Shown: one piece after another, positions 21,625-30,176 of the stretch
Layout of the letters: each line of letters starts with the position of its first letter
Position numbering within the stretch: position 1 is the first letter of the stretch
From: Methanolinea sp. UBA277
GTDB taxonomy: Archaea; Halobacteriota; Methanomicrobia; Methanomicrobiales; Methanospirillaceae
DNA: 64,000 bases
Assembly: GCA_002499905.1 (NCBI GenBank)
Contig: DANP01000019.1
Span: 1-64,000, forward strand
Direction of reading: 5' to 3'
Translations under genes and position numbers: made by a program
Notes under the pieces: model-generated
Told to the model about the DNA's origin: nothing
The model's input: the letters and a program-made list of their open reading frames with translations, nothing else
Database searches by the model: none

Positions 21625-22322
21625 ACGCGATCTGCAGCAACGGGTCCATTATCCGGTTCCATGAGGTCACCAAGGTCTACCCCCTCCCCGGAGGGGATGT
21701 GGTCGCCCTTGACAGCGTGAACCTCGATCTCGATCCCGGAGACTTCGTCGCCATCATGGGGCCGTCAGGATCAGGGAAATCGACCCTGCTCAACCTGATG
21801 GGCTGTCTGGACACCCCGACATCCGGAGAACTCTGCATCAAGGGGAGGAACATCAGGGGCATGAGCGATGAGGAGCTCACGGTGCTCAGGAGAGACAATA
21901 TCGGGTTCATTTTCCAGGTGTTCAACCTCCTCCCTCTTCTCACCGCCCTTGAGAACGTGCAGTATCCCCTCATCCTGAAAACCGGGAACCGGGAATGCCA
22001 GGACAGGTGCCAGGCGGTTCTGGCCGCCATGGAACTCGATGAGAGCCTCTATTCCCATAAACCCAGCGAGCTCTCAGGCGGTCAGCAGCAGCGGGTGGCA
22101 ATCGCCCGGGCGCTGGTCAATGACCCCGAGATCCTCCTTGCCGATGAGCCGACCGGCAACCTCGACTCAAAGACCGGGACGGCCATCATGGCCCTGCTGG
22201 ACGACCTCAACCGGAACCAGGGCAAGACGATCGTCATGGTGACCCATGACCCTGCCATCGCCCGGTATGCCCGCCGCATCATCAGGATCGTGGACGGGAA
22301 GATTACCGATACGGAGGGCTGA
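21609..22322 (+). CDS. ABC transporter ATP-binding protein, MacB/LolD type
   Basis: ATPase subunit of 237 residues. All nucleotide-binding motifs are intact: Walker [11 protein letters not shown]-loop [10 protein letters not shown], signature [15 protein letters not shown], Walker [13 protein letters not shown] and H-loop VMVTHD. The FNLLP and DEPTGNLD versions are typical of the MacB/LolD mechanotransmission or export family. The start overlaps the upstream exported-protein gene by 16 bases, and the permease starts 3 bases after its stop, so the three form one unit. Confidence 0.95.
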   Translation: MEEEINAICSNGSIIRFHEVTKVYPLPGGDVVALDSVNLDLDPGDFVAIMGPSGSGKSTLLNLMGCLDTPTSGELCIKGRNIRGMSDEELTVLRRDNIGFIFQVFNLLPLLTALENVQYPLILKTGNRECQDRCQAVLAAMELDESLYSHKPSELSGGQQQRVAIARALVNDPEILLADEPTGNLDSKTGTAIMALLDDLNRNQGKTIVMVTHDPAIARYARRIIRIVDGKITDTEG

Positions 22323-22325
22323 GCG

Positions 22326-23495
22326 ATGCATTCGCGCATGTTCTTTGATTTCGCCCGGCGAAATGTCCGCCTTCACTGGCTGCGATCGCTGCTTGCGGTG
22401 CTCGGCATCATTATCGGCGTGGTGACCATCGTCTCCATCGGCATCCTCGGCAACAGCCTGGTGCTGGCCATCTCAGACAGCCTCTCCACGGTCGGGGACA
22501 GCATTATCGTGAGCCCGCATGCCGGAGGTATGGGATTCGGCGGCGGGGGGAGTGCACCGGAACTCATCTCGGATCGGGACGTCGAACAGATCCGGCGTGC
22601 GGTTGCACCCCATGTCACCATACCGGTCTATTCCGGAGCCTCCCGGATGAAGATCGGTAACGAGGATACTGTGGGGGTGGTCTATGGTCTCAAATCAGAT
22701 GATATTCCCATCCTCCTCGAGCTCGCGGAAGGCACGTACCTCCGGGGTTCCTCCTCGGCCATGGTGGGAGCGCGGTTTGCCGAGCAGAACGACATCAAGG
22801 TCGGGTCCCGTATCACCGTGGGAGACAAGGGATCACTGCGCGTTGTCGGTATCCTCAAAGAACGGGGGATGGGCTTTGATATCAACCCCGACTACGGCAT
22901 TGTAGTCGAGAGCAGGTGGTTTGAAGACGCCTACGGCCAGGACGGCTACGATCTGGTCATCGTCAAGGTGAAAGATCTCAACCAGATCGATGAGGTGAAG
23001 GTGGAGATCGAGCGGCAGCTGAACCGGCGGGAAACGGTGGTGGACGTCATCGATACCCGGGCCATCCTCGACACCATCCTCACCGCCTTCGGGCAGATCT
23101 CGACGTTCACCACGGCTATCGGGGGTATCTCCCTGATCGTGGCCGGAGTGAGCATCCTGAACATCATGCTGATGTCGGTCACGGAGCGGATCAAGGAGAT
23201 CGGGGTGCTCAGGAGCATTGGGACAAAAAGGCAGGAGATACGCAGGATGTTTCTCTACGAGGCCCTCATCCTGGGTCTGATCGGGAGCGGAATCGGCGGG
23301 GTGCTCTCGATCTTCGGAGGGTATGCCGTCAGCCTGGTGATGCTGCAGACCACCGAGTATCTTTTTGTCCCCTCGAGCCTGATTTATATTGCATATGGTA
23401 TTGCGTTCGGGATCGGAACCAGCCTGCTCTCGGGGCTCTATCCGGCATGGAAGGCATCGAACCTCAATCCCATCGAGGCGCTGAGACATGAATAG
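22326..23495 (+). CDS. ABC transporter permease, MacB/FtsX type
   Basis: A 389-residue permease with the MacB arrangement. One N-terminal helix ([21 protein letters not shown]) is followed by a large extracytoplasmic domain (about 50-260) and three C-terminal helices with the FtsX signature [23 protein letters not shown]. The protein ends [20 protein letters not shown], the normal family terminus. Together with the ATPase and the exported protein it probably moves lipids, peptides or proteins, or acts as a mechanotransmitter; the substrate is unknown. Confidence 0.93.
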   Translation: MHSRMFFDFARRNVRLHWLRSLLAVLGIIIGVVTIVSIGILGNSLVLAISDSLSTVGDSIIVSPHAGGMGFGGGGSAPELISDRDVEQIRRAVAPHVTIPVYSGASRMKIGNEDTVGVVYGLKSDDIPILLELAEGTYLRGSSSAMVGARFAEQNDIKVGSRITVGDKGSLRVVGILKERGMGFDINPDYGIVVESRWFEDAYGQDGYDLVIVKVKDLNQIDEVKVEIERQLNRRETVVDVIDTRAILDTILTAFGQISTFTTAIGGISLIVAGVSILNIMLMSVTERIKEIGVLRSIGTKRQEIRRMFLYEALILGLIGSGIGGVLSIFGGYAVSLVMLQTTEYLFVPSSLIYIAYGIAFGIGTSLLSGLYPAWKASNLNPIEALRHE

Positions 23496-23551
23496 GGAAG
23501 AGGTTCCGGATTTCAGGCAGAACAGGGAGAACCGGGTGACCGGGAGGTCGC

Positions 23552-23869
23552 ATGGCATCATTCCTGATCCTGATCCTTCTTGAATTCTTTCTCATCCTCT
23601 TCCTCGCCCTCGGCTACCTGATCCGGTTCCGGGGAAGGGTGGATATCATCGCAGGCTACAGGGAAAGAAGGATCAGGGATCCTGCAGCCCTCTCCCGGCT
23701 CATCGGCAACAACCTCCTGCTGCTCGGGGCACTTGCCGCCCTGTCATTTGTTCTTGTGCTGGCATTCCCGGAGTATGAGGTGGTGTTCTTTCTGCTGTTC
23801 ACGGTAATCGTGGTGCCGGTGATCGGTATCGTTTCCGCCATCATGAGCAGGCGCTACCTGAAGAAGTGA
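23552..23869 (+). CDS. Small membrane protein, DUF3784-like
   Basis: A 105-residue protein with three hydrophobic helices, around residues 3-25, 51-71 and 74-97. The first cytoplasmic loop, RFRGRVDIIAGYRERRIRDPAAL, matches the DUF3784 family pattern (a G-x-x-D-x-I-A-G-Y motif). Function is unknown. A GGGAGG precedes the ATG. It lies 56 bases after the permease gene on the same strand and may be the last gene of the export operon. Confidence 0.7.
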   Translation: MASFLILILLEFFLILFLALGYLIRFRGRVDIIAGYRERRIRDPAALSRLIGNNLLLLGALAALSFVLVLAFPEYEVVFFLLFTVIVVPVIGIVSAIMSRRYLKK

Positions 23870-23890
23870 CCCGGTCCGGCCGGTCTCCTC

Positions 23891-24106
23891 TCAGCGCCGG
23901 ATCGCGGACACAAGGTCTTCCGGACTGCATCCCTCCTCCAGGGTAACAAACCAGACTTCCGGGTCTTTAACGATGAAGAGGGCAACGGGAGTGACCGATC
24001 CGACCATTCCCGTCTCTGTAGTCCTGCAGAACTGTCTGACAACCGGGAGAATGGTGAACCCCCGGCACTCGACCGGCACTCCGAACCTGATTTCCGGGAA
24101 GGTCAT
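23891..24106 (-). CDS. Small GerW-like protein
   Basis: A 71-residue protein starting at ATG 24106, inside the DUF2953 stop (4-base overlap). The stretch GFTILPVVRQF, then GMVGSVTPVALFIVKD, parallels RLVIPIAEFGF then GGGISPVALVVVHKD of the full GerW protein encoded two genes upstream. This looks like a shortened relative of the GerW/YtfJ domain (inference from visible similarity). A longer frame reaches 24226 but runs through the DUF2953 gene. No function can be assigned beyond its place in the operon. Confidence 0.6.
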   Translation of the reverse strand: MTFPEIRFGVPVECRGFTILPVVRQFCRTTETGMVGSVTPVALFIVKDPEVWFVTLEEGCSPEDLVSAIRR

Positions 24107-24759
24107 GCTCCGCCCCTCTGCCGGTGCGGACGGGCGAAGCTTGCCAGGTGCCAGGTCCGGGGATTGAGAAACAGACGGATGACAAGGGCAGGAACAACCA
24201 GCGGCCGGTCCACCCGGAGGTCGCATCTGCAGGACCCCTCGAGCAGCTCACGATCGAAGACCGGAGATGCAGAGAGGGATACCCTGCGGTCCTGCATGAC
24301 CAGCGGCCGTATGGCGGTATAGCAGCCAAAGACCATTCCGGTAACGGCCGGACTTGAGAGACCAAACCGGATATCACAGACAAGTCTCCTGATGAGGGTA
24401 TGGCGGACCAGAGCCCTGATGATCCGCATCACACCCGGTTTGAGCATCAGGATTTCCCTGAGGGGTTCACCGGCGGTCCTGAAATCCCACGCCGCTCGTG
24501 GCTCACCAGCTCTCGCGCCAGGTTCAACCGCATGACTCCAGATCCTGGTTTCCCCTATCAGGATATCGAGGATGCCGTTCCCGTTCCGGTACCTCCCCCT
24601 GACCGAGAACCCGCACCAGGATGCACCGGCACACAAGGATGTGGCTGAGTCCTGATGTTCAAAAACGAGTGAAATATCGAGCGGGATAAGGTAGATGAGA
24701 TACATGGCCGCAGCAATGACCCCGATGAGAAGAAACGTGAAGAGGACTGCGGCCGCCAT
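24103..24759 (-). CDS. DUF2953 domain membrane protein (YtfI-like)
   Basis: A 218-residue protein with an N-terminal membrane helix (VLFTFLLIGVIAAAMYLIYLI) and a soluble region whose core RFGLSSPAVTGMVFGCYTAI resembles the DUF2953 motif G-x-x-D/S-P-A-x-T-G. In Bacillus the DUF2953 gene ytfI stands next to ytfJ (gerW); here the same pair occurs with gerW upstream by 26 bases (family knowledge plus observation). Function is not known. It overlaps the small GerW-like gene by 4 bases. Confidence 0.7.
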   Translation of the reverse strand: MAAAVLFTFLLIGVIAAAMYLIYLIPLDISLVFEHQDSATSLCAGASWCGFSVRGRYRNGNGILDILIGETRIWSHAVEPGARAGEPRAAWDFRTAGEPLREILMLKPGVMRIIRALVRHTLIRRLVCDIRFGLSSPAVTGMVFGCYTAIRPLVMQDRRVSLSASPVFDRELLEGSCRCDLRVDRPLVVPALVIRLFLNPRTWHLASFARPHRQRGGA

Positions 24760-24785
24760 GGAGGTCCCCGGCAGGGAAAAAGTGG

Positions 24786-25166
24786 TTATTTCTCCTCTTT
24801 CTTTCCAGACATCTCTTTTACGGCAGAGAGGACCTGCGGGGCGAGTGATTCGGCAATAGTAGAGATAACCCTGACGACGGTACTCTCTTTCCGGAGCGAC
24901 ATCACCTGGATCCCCTCGACCCCCTTTATATCCTTGTGCACAACGACCAGTGCCACCGGGGAGATCCCTCCGCCGCCTCCCGCGCCCGAACCACCGCCTT
25001 TCTTTTCCGCACTCTCTCCCCTTCCTGCACCAAAGCCGAACCCGAATTCGGCAATGGGAATGACCAACCTGTCACCCAGGTCGAGGGGTGTACCAATGAT
25101 ATGGGCCGGCGAGAGGAGCCGTTCCAGTTCATCAGTCGTAATCTTCAGCATCTCATCTCCAGTCAT
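24786..25166 (-). CDS. GerW (YtfJ) family protein
   Basis: A 126-residue cytoplasmic protein of the GerW sporulation/germination family, here in an archaeon that does not sporulate. The pattern is a helix LKITTDELERLLSPAHIIG, then GDRLVIPIAEFGFGFGAG, a Gly/Ser-rich linker around residues 56-75, ISPVALVVVHKD, and an end helix VISTIAESLAPQVL. I chose ATG 25166 because GGGAG lies about 6 bases ahead. An upstream ATG at 25217 falls in what looks like the TATA box. It is the first gene of a three-gene minus-strand operon. Confidence 0.82.
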   Translation of the reverse strand: MTGDEMLKITTDELERLLSPAHIIGTPLDLGDRLVIPIAEFGFGFGAGRGESAEKKGGGSGAGGGGGISPVALVVVHKDIKGVEGIQVMSLRKESTVVRVISTIAESLAPQVLSAVKEMSGKKEEK

Positions 25167-25198
25167 CTGTTCTCCCTCGGGCAAGCGTAGGGGGGGGA

Positions 25199-25213
25199 TC
25201 ATAATAATATTAC
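25199..25213 (-). promoter_or_regulatory. TATA-like element of the GerW operon
   Basis: The minus strand reads AGTAATATTATTATG in otherwise GC-rich DNA, 33-47 bases before the GerW start chosen at 25166. Position and composition fit an archaeal TATA box. This supports the shorter GerW start. Confidence 0.45.
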
Positions 25214-25289
25214 TCATCCCGGGAGATTCCTATCATTCAGATGGTATGCTGCTTGGAGGCCCGACCGATCTGCACGGAAACCGACCGGA

Positions 25290-25484
25290 ATGAAGTCTGG
25301 AAAGCACGCATGGACGCACACCGCTCATCTGAAGTGTTTTGACAAGACCTACCGGTTCTCATCGTTTGAGGAGATGTACAGGCATTTCCGGCAGCGGCTT
25401 GGGGTAGAGGATCGGCGGCGGGAAGAGGTGATGCGGCGATGCCTGGATGCCGCCGCTCACGACGAGCAAGAGGAATGCTGGTGA
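25290..25484 (+). CDS. Hypothetical small basic protein
   Basis: A 64-residue frame with ATG 25290, between the divergent GerW operon and the convergent aldehyde dehydrogenase. The product is rich in charged and aromatic residues (KCFDKTYRFSSFEEMYRHFRQRL), with three cysteines, the last in the C-terminal ECW. It has the look of a helical small protein, but I recognise no family and see no strong ribosome site. It could be a real orphan gene or chance. Confidence 0.4.
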   Translation: MKSGKHAWTHTAHLKCFDKTYRFSSFEEMYRHFRQRLGVEDRRREEVMRRCLDAAAHDEQEECW

Positions 25485-25547
25485 TCTCTGCCGATTCTCT
25501 CTATGCCCGGGTCTGGTGGGATGAAAAGGAGAGGATGAGGCGGACCC

Positions 25548-27050
25548 TCACCAGCTGATGAAGAGAGACTTGGTCCGCGTGTAGCTCTGGAAGGCCTGGA
25601 TGCCGTTCTCCCGGCCAAGACCGCTCTCCTTGACGCCGCCGAAGGGGATTTCGGGTGGGAGGGTGAGGTGCCTGTTCACCCAGACGACACCGGCCTCCAC
25701 CCGTGAGAATACTTCGTGCGCAACGGCCAGATCCCGGGTCCAGACCGAGGCCCCGAGCCCGTACCGGGTCTCATTTGCCCGGGAAATGCCCTCTTCGAGG
25801 TCCCGAATCTCTGCAATGGGAAGCACCGGGCCGAACACCTCCCTGGTCATGAGCGGGCAGCCAGGATCCGGATCCGTCACCAGGGTCGGAGGGTAGAAGA
25901 ACCCTCCTTCGTACCCTGGTCCTGAGAGTGGCGTTCCTCCGGTGATGATCGTCCCCTGACTCTTCTCCTTCACGCTCTCGACCACTGAAACGATTCTCTC
26001 GAGCTGGGCCCTTCCCGAGAGCGGCCCCATCTCCACCGAAGGATCGGATCCGTTGCCAACGACCATGGACTCAACTCTTTTCCGCAGACGTGCGGTGAAC
26101 TCGCGGGCAATCTCCTCATGAATAAAGAGCCGTTTGACGGCCGTACAGGTCTGGCCGGCATTGTAGAACCGTCCCCGGACTGCCCCGTCTACCGCCTTCC
26201 CGATATCGGCATCCTTCCAGACAATCATCGGGTCTGAGCCGCCAAGCTCGAGATGGATTTCCGTGAGCCGGGACCCGGCCAGCTCGCGGACCCTGTCCCC
26301 GGTCTCCATGTCACCCGTGAAGGAGACCTTCCTGATTCCCGGATGCTTCACCAGTGCCTCCCCTACGACATCCCCCCTGCCGGTGATGACATTCAGGACA
26401 CCGGGGGGGAGGCCGGCCTCTTCCATGATGGTGGTGAGCGAGAGGCTGGTCAGGGGAGTGGCTGAGGCCGGTTTGAAGACCAGGGTATTCCCGGCCAGGA
26501 GGGCGGGCCCGATCTTCCATCCCATGAGGATGACCGGCATGTTCCAGGGGACGATCGCCCCGCAGACACCAAGAGGCTCACGCCGCACCAGGCAGTCCCC
26601 GGCAGATCCAAGGTCAATATATTCGCCGTGCATGGCCCCGGCTGTCCCGGCATAGAATTCGAGGATATTGGCAAAGCCGCGGACCTCATCTGCGGCATCG
26701 CGGACTGGTTTTCCCTGCTCAGCGGTGAGCAGTGATGCGAGATCGGGGGAGTGCTCGCGCACTATCGCTGCTGCCCGGAACAGTACCATGCCCCGTTCCC
26801 TCACCGTCCTGCGGGCCCATGCGTCAAAAGCGGCTTGTGCGGCATGCACAGCCTCATCAACTTCGTAGATGGTCCCCTCCGGCACCCGGTCGATCTCCCT
26901 GCCGGTTGCCGGATTGATAACCGGCATCCAGCCATCATCTGCCGAAGAGACGTCGTTGCCCCCAACCCTCATCTGCATGGAGAGGGAATCGGCATGCACG
27001 GATTTAACCGCTCCGGGAGATGAAAGGGATGAATCTGATGCTGCCGTCAT
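25548..27050 (-). CDS. NAD(P)-dependent aldehyde dehydrogenase
   Basis: ALDH-superfamily enzyme that oxidises an aldehyde to an acid. From ATG 27050 it has 500 residues; MQMRVGG at 26978 is an alternative start, since the family core begins shortly after it. Conserved elements are PWNMPVILMGWKIGPALLAGN (N-terminal catalytic Asn and cofactor region), SFTGDMETG, the general base Glu in HLELGGSDP, the nucleophile Cys in NAGQTCTAVKRL, EVFGPVLPI and IPFGGVKESGLGRE. It resembles succinate-semialdehyde or lactaldehyde dehydrogenases; the substrate is not determined. It is divergent from the DUF362 gene across 95 bases. Confidence 0.92.
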   Translation of the reverse strand: MTAASDSSLSSPGAVKSVHADSLSMQMRVGGNDVSSADDGWMPVINPATGREIDRVPEGTIYEVDEAVHAAQAAFDAWARRTVRERGMVLFRAAAIVREHSPDLASLLTAEQGKPVRDAADEVRGFANILEFYAGTAGAMHGEYIDLGSAGDCLVRREPLGVCGAIVPWNMPVILMGWKIGPALLAGNTLVFKPASATPLTSLSLTTIMEEAGLPPGVLNVITGRGDVVGEALVKHPGIRKVSFTGDMETGDRVRELAGSRLTEIHLELGGSDPMIVWKDADIGKAVDGAVRGRFYNAGQTCTAVKRLFIHEEIAREFTARLRKRVESMVVGNGSDPSVEMGPLSGRAQLERIVSVVESVKEKSQGTIITGGTPLSGPGYEGGFFYPPTLVTDPDPGCPLMTREVFGPVLPIAEIRDLEEGISRANETRYGLGASVWTRDLAVAHEVFSRVEAGVVWVNRHLTLPPEIPFGGVKESGLGRENGIQAFQSYTRTKSLFISW

Positions 27051-27145
27051 GCCACCGCATGTCCCGCGTGTGCAGTTCTCATGGTGCCTCCGGACCTGGG
27101 AATTATTAATGAGTTCTTCACCCAGACTGAATATCCGGGGTTGCT

Positions 27146-28048
27146 ATGGCAGAGGTGTTTGTGCTCAAAACGACCGATCGATCAGGAGGAATCCCTCTGG
27201 TGTTCGAAGCGGTGGGACCGGATATCTCCGGAAAAGCGGTGGTGCTCAAGGCCAATTACAACAGTGCTGATCCGTTTCCGGCCTCAACGTACCCGGATAC
27301 GCTTCACACACTCGCCAGAGAGATCGTGAACAGGAATCCGGAGTCCCTCACCCTTCTTGAGCGGAGCGGCATGGGATCCACGCGCCGGGTCCTCGAGAGG
27401 TGCCGGGTATATGAAGGTCTCGGCCCTCTTGGTGTGGATATCGTCGTGCTGGATGAACTCCCCGCATCCGGCTGGGGCCATATCCCCCGTGACGGAACCC
27501 ACTGGAAAACAGGGTTTTTTCTCCCCGAACGGCTGCTCTCTTCCGGAGCTGTTGTCCAGACCTGCTGCCTCAAAACCCACCGGTTCGGGGGGCATTTTAC
27601 CTTATCGCTGAAAAATTCGGTCGGTCTGGTGGCAAAGACCATACCCGGCAGTCCGTATGACTATATGGGCGAGCTCCACAGCTCCCCGTACCAGCGGCAG
27701 ATGATCGCGGAGATTAACCGTGCGTATCCGGTGGATGCGGTAATCATGGATGCCCTGGAGGGTTTCGTCAGCGGCGGGCCTGAAGACGGGGAGCGGATTG
27801 CCCCCGGACTCCTGCTCGGAAGCCGTGACCGGGTGGCCATCGATGCAGCGGGGATTGCCCTTCTCCGGTCATACGGCTCAACTCCGGAGGTGATGAACGG
27901 CCGGATTTCATCCCTTGACCAGATAGCACGGGCAGCTGAGCTGGGGGTGGGTAGTGCAGATCCCGGGGAGATCCACCTGATCCCTCTCAGTAAAGAAAGC
28001 CGGTATGACGCCGACAGGATCGCGAAGATCCTTGTGGAGGAAGGATGA
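27146..28048 (+). CDS. DUF362 domain protein
   Basis: A 300-residue protein with the DUF362 pattern: KAVVLKANYNSADPFPAS near the start, a central CCLKTHRFGGHFTLSLKNSVGLV block, and VDAVIMDALEGFVSGGPEDGER with VAIDAAGIALLRSYG at the end. The family is common in methanogens and anaerobes, is sometimes fused to ferredoxin domains (absent here), and has no settled function. AT-rich GAATTATTAATGAG at about 27095-27108 may be a promoter used in both directions. The phosphodiesterase gene follows after 55 bases. Confidence 0.86.
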   Translation: MAEVFVLKTTDRSGGIPLVFEAVGPDISGKAVVLKANYNSADPFPASTYPDTLHTLAREIVNRNPESLTLLERSGMGSTRRVLERCRVYEGLGPLGVDIVVLDELPASGWGHIPRDGTHWKTGFFLPERLLSSGAVVQTCCLKTHRFGGHFTLSLKNSVGLVAKTIPGSPYDYMGELHSSPYQRQMIAEINRAYPVDAVIMDALEGFVSGGPEDGERIAPGLLLGSRDRVAIDAAGIALLRSYGSTPEVMNGRISSLDQIARAAELGVGSADPGEIHLIPLSKESRYDADRIAKILVEEG

Positions 28049-28103
28049 CCGCCGGAATCCTTTTTTCGGTGCATTTCCCATTCGGAAACAGAGGTGGACG
28101 TAT

Positions 28104-28604
28104 ATGAGAATCGGCATTCTCGGGGACACCCATGATCACCTGCCCAATATCAGACACGCGGTGGGCCTGCTGAACCGTAAGGCGGAGGGCCTCTTTCTCC
28201 ATACCGGTGATTTCATCTCACCGTTCGTGATACCGGACCTCGCCGGACTTGAGGGGACGGTGATCGGGGTCTATGGGAATAACGATGGCGACAGGGATCT
28301 CCTGAGAATCCGGTGTGGGGATACTGGAAATGTCCGGATAGAGGGAAATTTCTACGAAATGGACTGCGACGGACTTCGCATTGCACTACTCCACGGGCAT
28401 GAGAAGACCCTGCTTGCCGACCTGATCGAGAGCGGACTCTTCGACCTGGTGGTTCACGGGCATACCCACCGGGCTTCAATCTCGTCCCGCGGAAAAACAC
28501 TGGTGATAAACCCGGGCGAGGTGTGCGGGTATCTAACCGGCGCCCCGACCTGCGCCCTCTATGACACCCGAAGCCGGGAAGGGGTGATCCTCCCCCTTTT
28601 GTAA
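28104..28604 (+). CDS. YfcE/MJ0936-type metallophosphoesterase
   Basis: A phosphodiesterase of 166 residues in the calcineurin-like fold. The metal ligands are visible: GDTHDHLPN, HTGDFIS, GNNDGD, LHGHEKT and VVHGHTH. The start is ATG 28104, with GAGGTG 7 bases upstream; an in-frame ATG at 28005 lies inside the DUF362 gene and adds non-family sequence. MJ0936 relatives hydrolyse model phosphodiesters, and the physiological substrate is unknown. The final SRGKTLVINPGEVCGYLTG is typical of the family. Confidence 0.92.
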   Translation: MRIGILGDTHDHLPNIRHAVGLLNRKAEGLFLHTGDFISPFVIPDLAGLEGTVIGVYGNNDGDRDLLRIRCGDTGNVRIEGNFYEMDCDGLRIALLHGHEKTLLADLIESGLFDLVVHGHTHRASISSRGKTLVINPGEVCGYLTGAPTCALYDTRSREGVILPLL

Positions 28605-28651
28605 ATAAAAATCGTGAGGTTCATACCAGATAACGTCCCATTGTTAGTCTT

Positions 28652-30172
28652 ATGCAAAAATCGATCGGAGTCATCGCGGGAGTACTGGCGTTCGTCGCAA
28701 TATGCCTGCTCCCATTTGATCCCGTATCGATTCCTCCGGAAGCAAAGTACGCCGCTGCGGTGACCGGCCTGATGGTTGTCTGGTGGCTGACCGAGGCCAT
28801 CCCCATCTATGCGACGGCGCTGGTCCCGCTGGTTCTCTTTCCGGTGATGGGAATCCTGACACCCAGGGAAGCGGCGGTCTCCTATGCGGACCAGACCGTC
28901 TTCCTCTTCATGGGCGGGTTCTTTATTGCAGCCGCCATGATGCGCTGGCACCTCCACAAGCGAATTGCCCTCCATGTGATCGAGCTGTTCGGGAGCGGGC
29001 CGCGGAAATTGATCCTCGGGTTCATGGCCGCAACCGCTTTCCTCTCCATGTGGATCTCCAACACCGCCACGGCTATGATGATGATCCCCATAGCGATGGC
29101 CCTGGTGGCAACGCTCATGCCCGAAGCGATTTCTGATGAAAACGGGGGGGGTAAAGAACAGAAGCAGTTTGCCACCTGTCTCCTCCTTGCTGTCGCCTAT
29201 GCGGCAACCATCGGCGGCATGGCCACGCTCATCGGGACGCCCCCGAACGGTATCCTGGTTGCCCAGCTCTCCAATATCTTCCCCGAGGCCCCGAGCATCG
29301 ATTTCTTCTCGTGGATGATCTTTGCCGTTCCCTTCATGGTGATCTTCCTGGCCATCGCCTGGTTCTGGCTCACCTATGTCGCCCACCGGCACCTCCCCCG
29401 GGTAATCTCGGGGAGCAGGGAGGTCATCCACCATGAACTGACCGGGATGGGACCGCTCGGGATTGGAGAACGGTGGACGCTCCTTGTCTTCTCCCTGGTC
29501 GCCCTGGCCTGGATTTTCCGCGCTGAAAAGACAATCGGCAATCTGGTCATCCCCGGCATCAATACCTATATCCCGGGGGTGAGCGATGCGACCATTGCGA
29601 TTACCGGGGCACTCCTCCTGTTCCTGCTTCCCGTCGACATGGAAAAAGGGATCTTCACCCTCGACTGGGAATCTGCACGGAAGATCCCGTGGGGGGTTCT
29701 CATTCTCTTCGGCGGTGGTATCTGCCTCTCCGAAGGTATCATCGCCAGCGGACTTGCAAAGCTCATCGCCTCATCATTCACGGTGCTGCAGGTTCTGCCC
29801 CTCATCCTGATCGTGCTCCTCATCACCCTGCTGATCACCTTCCTCAACGAGGTGGTCTCGAACACGGCAATCGCATCGATCATGGTCCCGCTGATGGCCA
29901 TCACCGCAGTCTCCATGGGAATCAACCCGATGTTCCTGATGGTCGCCGCGGCACTGGCCTCCTCACTCGGATTCATGCTCCCGGTGGGGACACCCCCCAA
30001 TGCCATCGCCTACGGAACCGGGTATATCTCCACAAAGGAGATGGCCCGGGCAGGGTTTGCCCTCAACATCATCGGCTGTATCCTGGTGACCCTCTTCATG
30101 ACCCTGGTTGTCCCGATGGCGCTCGGTTTCTCCCCGGATTTACCGACATGGGCTGTGCTACCCGGGATGTGA
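28652..30172 (+). CDS. DASS (SLC13) family anion/sodium symporter
   Basis: A 506-residue membrane transporter with about 11-12 hydrophobic segments. Both SNT-type signature motifs are present: the first in FLSMWISNTATAMMMIP, the second in NEVVSNTAIASIMVPL. PVGTPPNAIAYGTGYIS closes the second repeat, and IGTPPNGILVA mirrors it in the first. The family moves dicarboxylates, citrate or sulfate with Na+. In an autotrophic-type methanogen C4-dicarboxylate uptake or sulfate transport are both possible. It ends 4 bases before the convergent acyltransferase stop. Confidence 0.92.
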   Translation: MQKSIGVIAGVLAFVAICLLPFDPVSIPPEAKYAAAVTGLMVVWWLTEAIPIYATALVPLVLFPVMGILTPREAAVSYADQTVFLFMGGFFIAAAMMRWHLHKRIALHVIELFGSGPRKLILGFMAATAFLSMWISNTATAMMMIPIAMALVATLMPEAISDENGGGKEQKQFATCLLLAVAYAATIGGMATLIGTPPNGILVAQLSNIFPEAPSIDFFSWMIFAVPFMVIFLAIAWFWLTYVAHRHLPRVISGSREVIHHELTGMGPLGIGERWTLLVFSLVALAWIFRAEKTIGNLVIPGINTYIPGVSDATIAITGALLLFLLPVDMEKGIFTLDWESARKIPWGVLILFGGGICLSEGIIASGLAKLIASSFTVLQVLPLILIVLLITLLITFLNEVVSNTAIASIMVPLMAITAVSMGINPMFLMVAAALASSLGFMLPVGTPPNAIAYGTGYISTKEMARAGFALNIIGCILVTLFMTLVVPMALGFSPDLPTWAVLPGM

Positions 30173-30176
30173 TGAA

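Noticed and set aside
25475..25558. 27-codon frame after the 64-residue hypothetical gene
   Set aside because: Overlaps the end of the aldehyde dehydrogenase gene and has no conservation evidence; too short to support.
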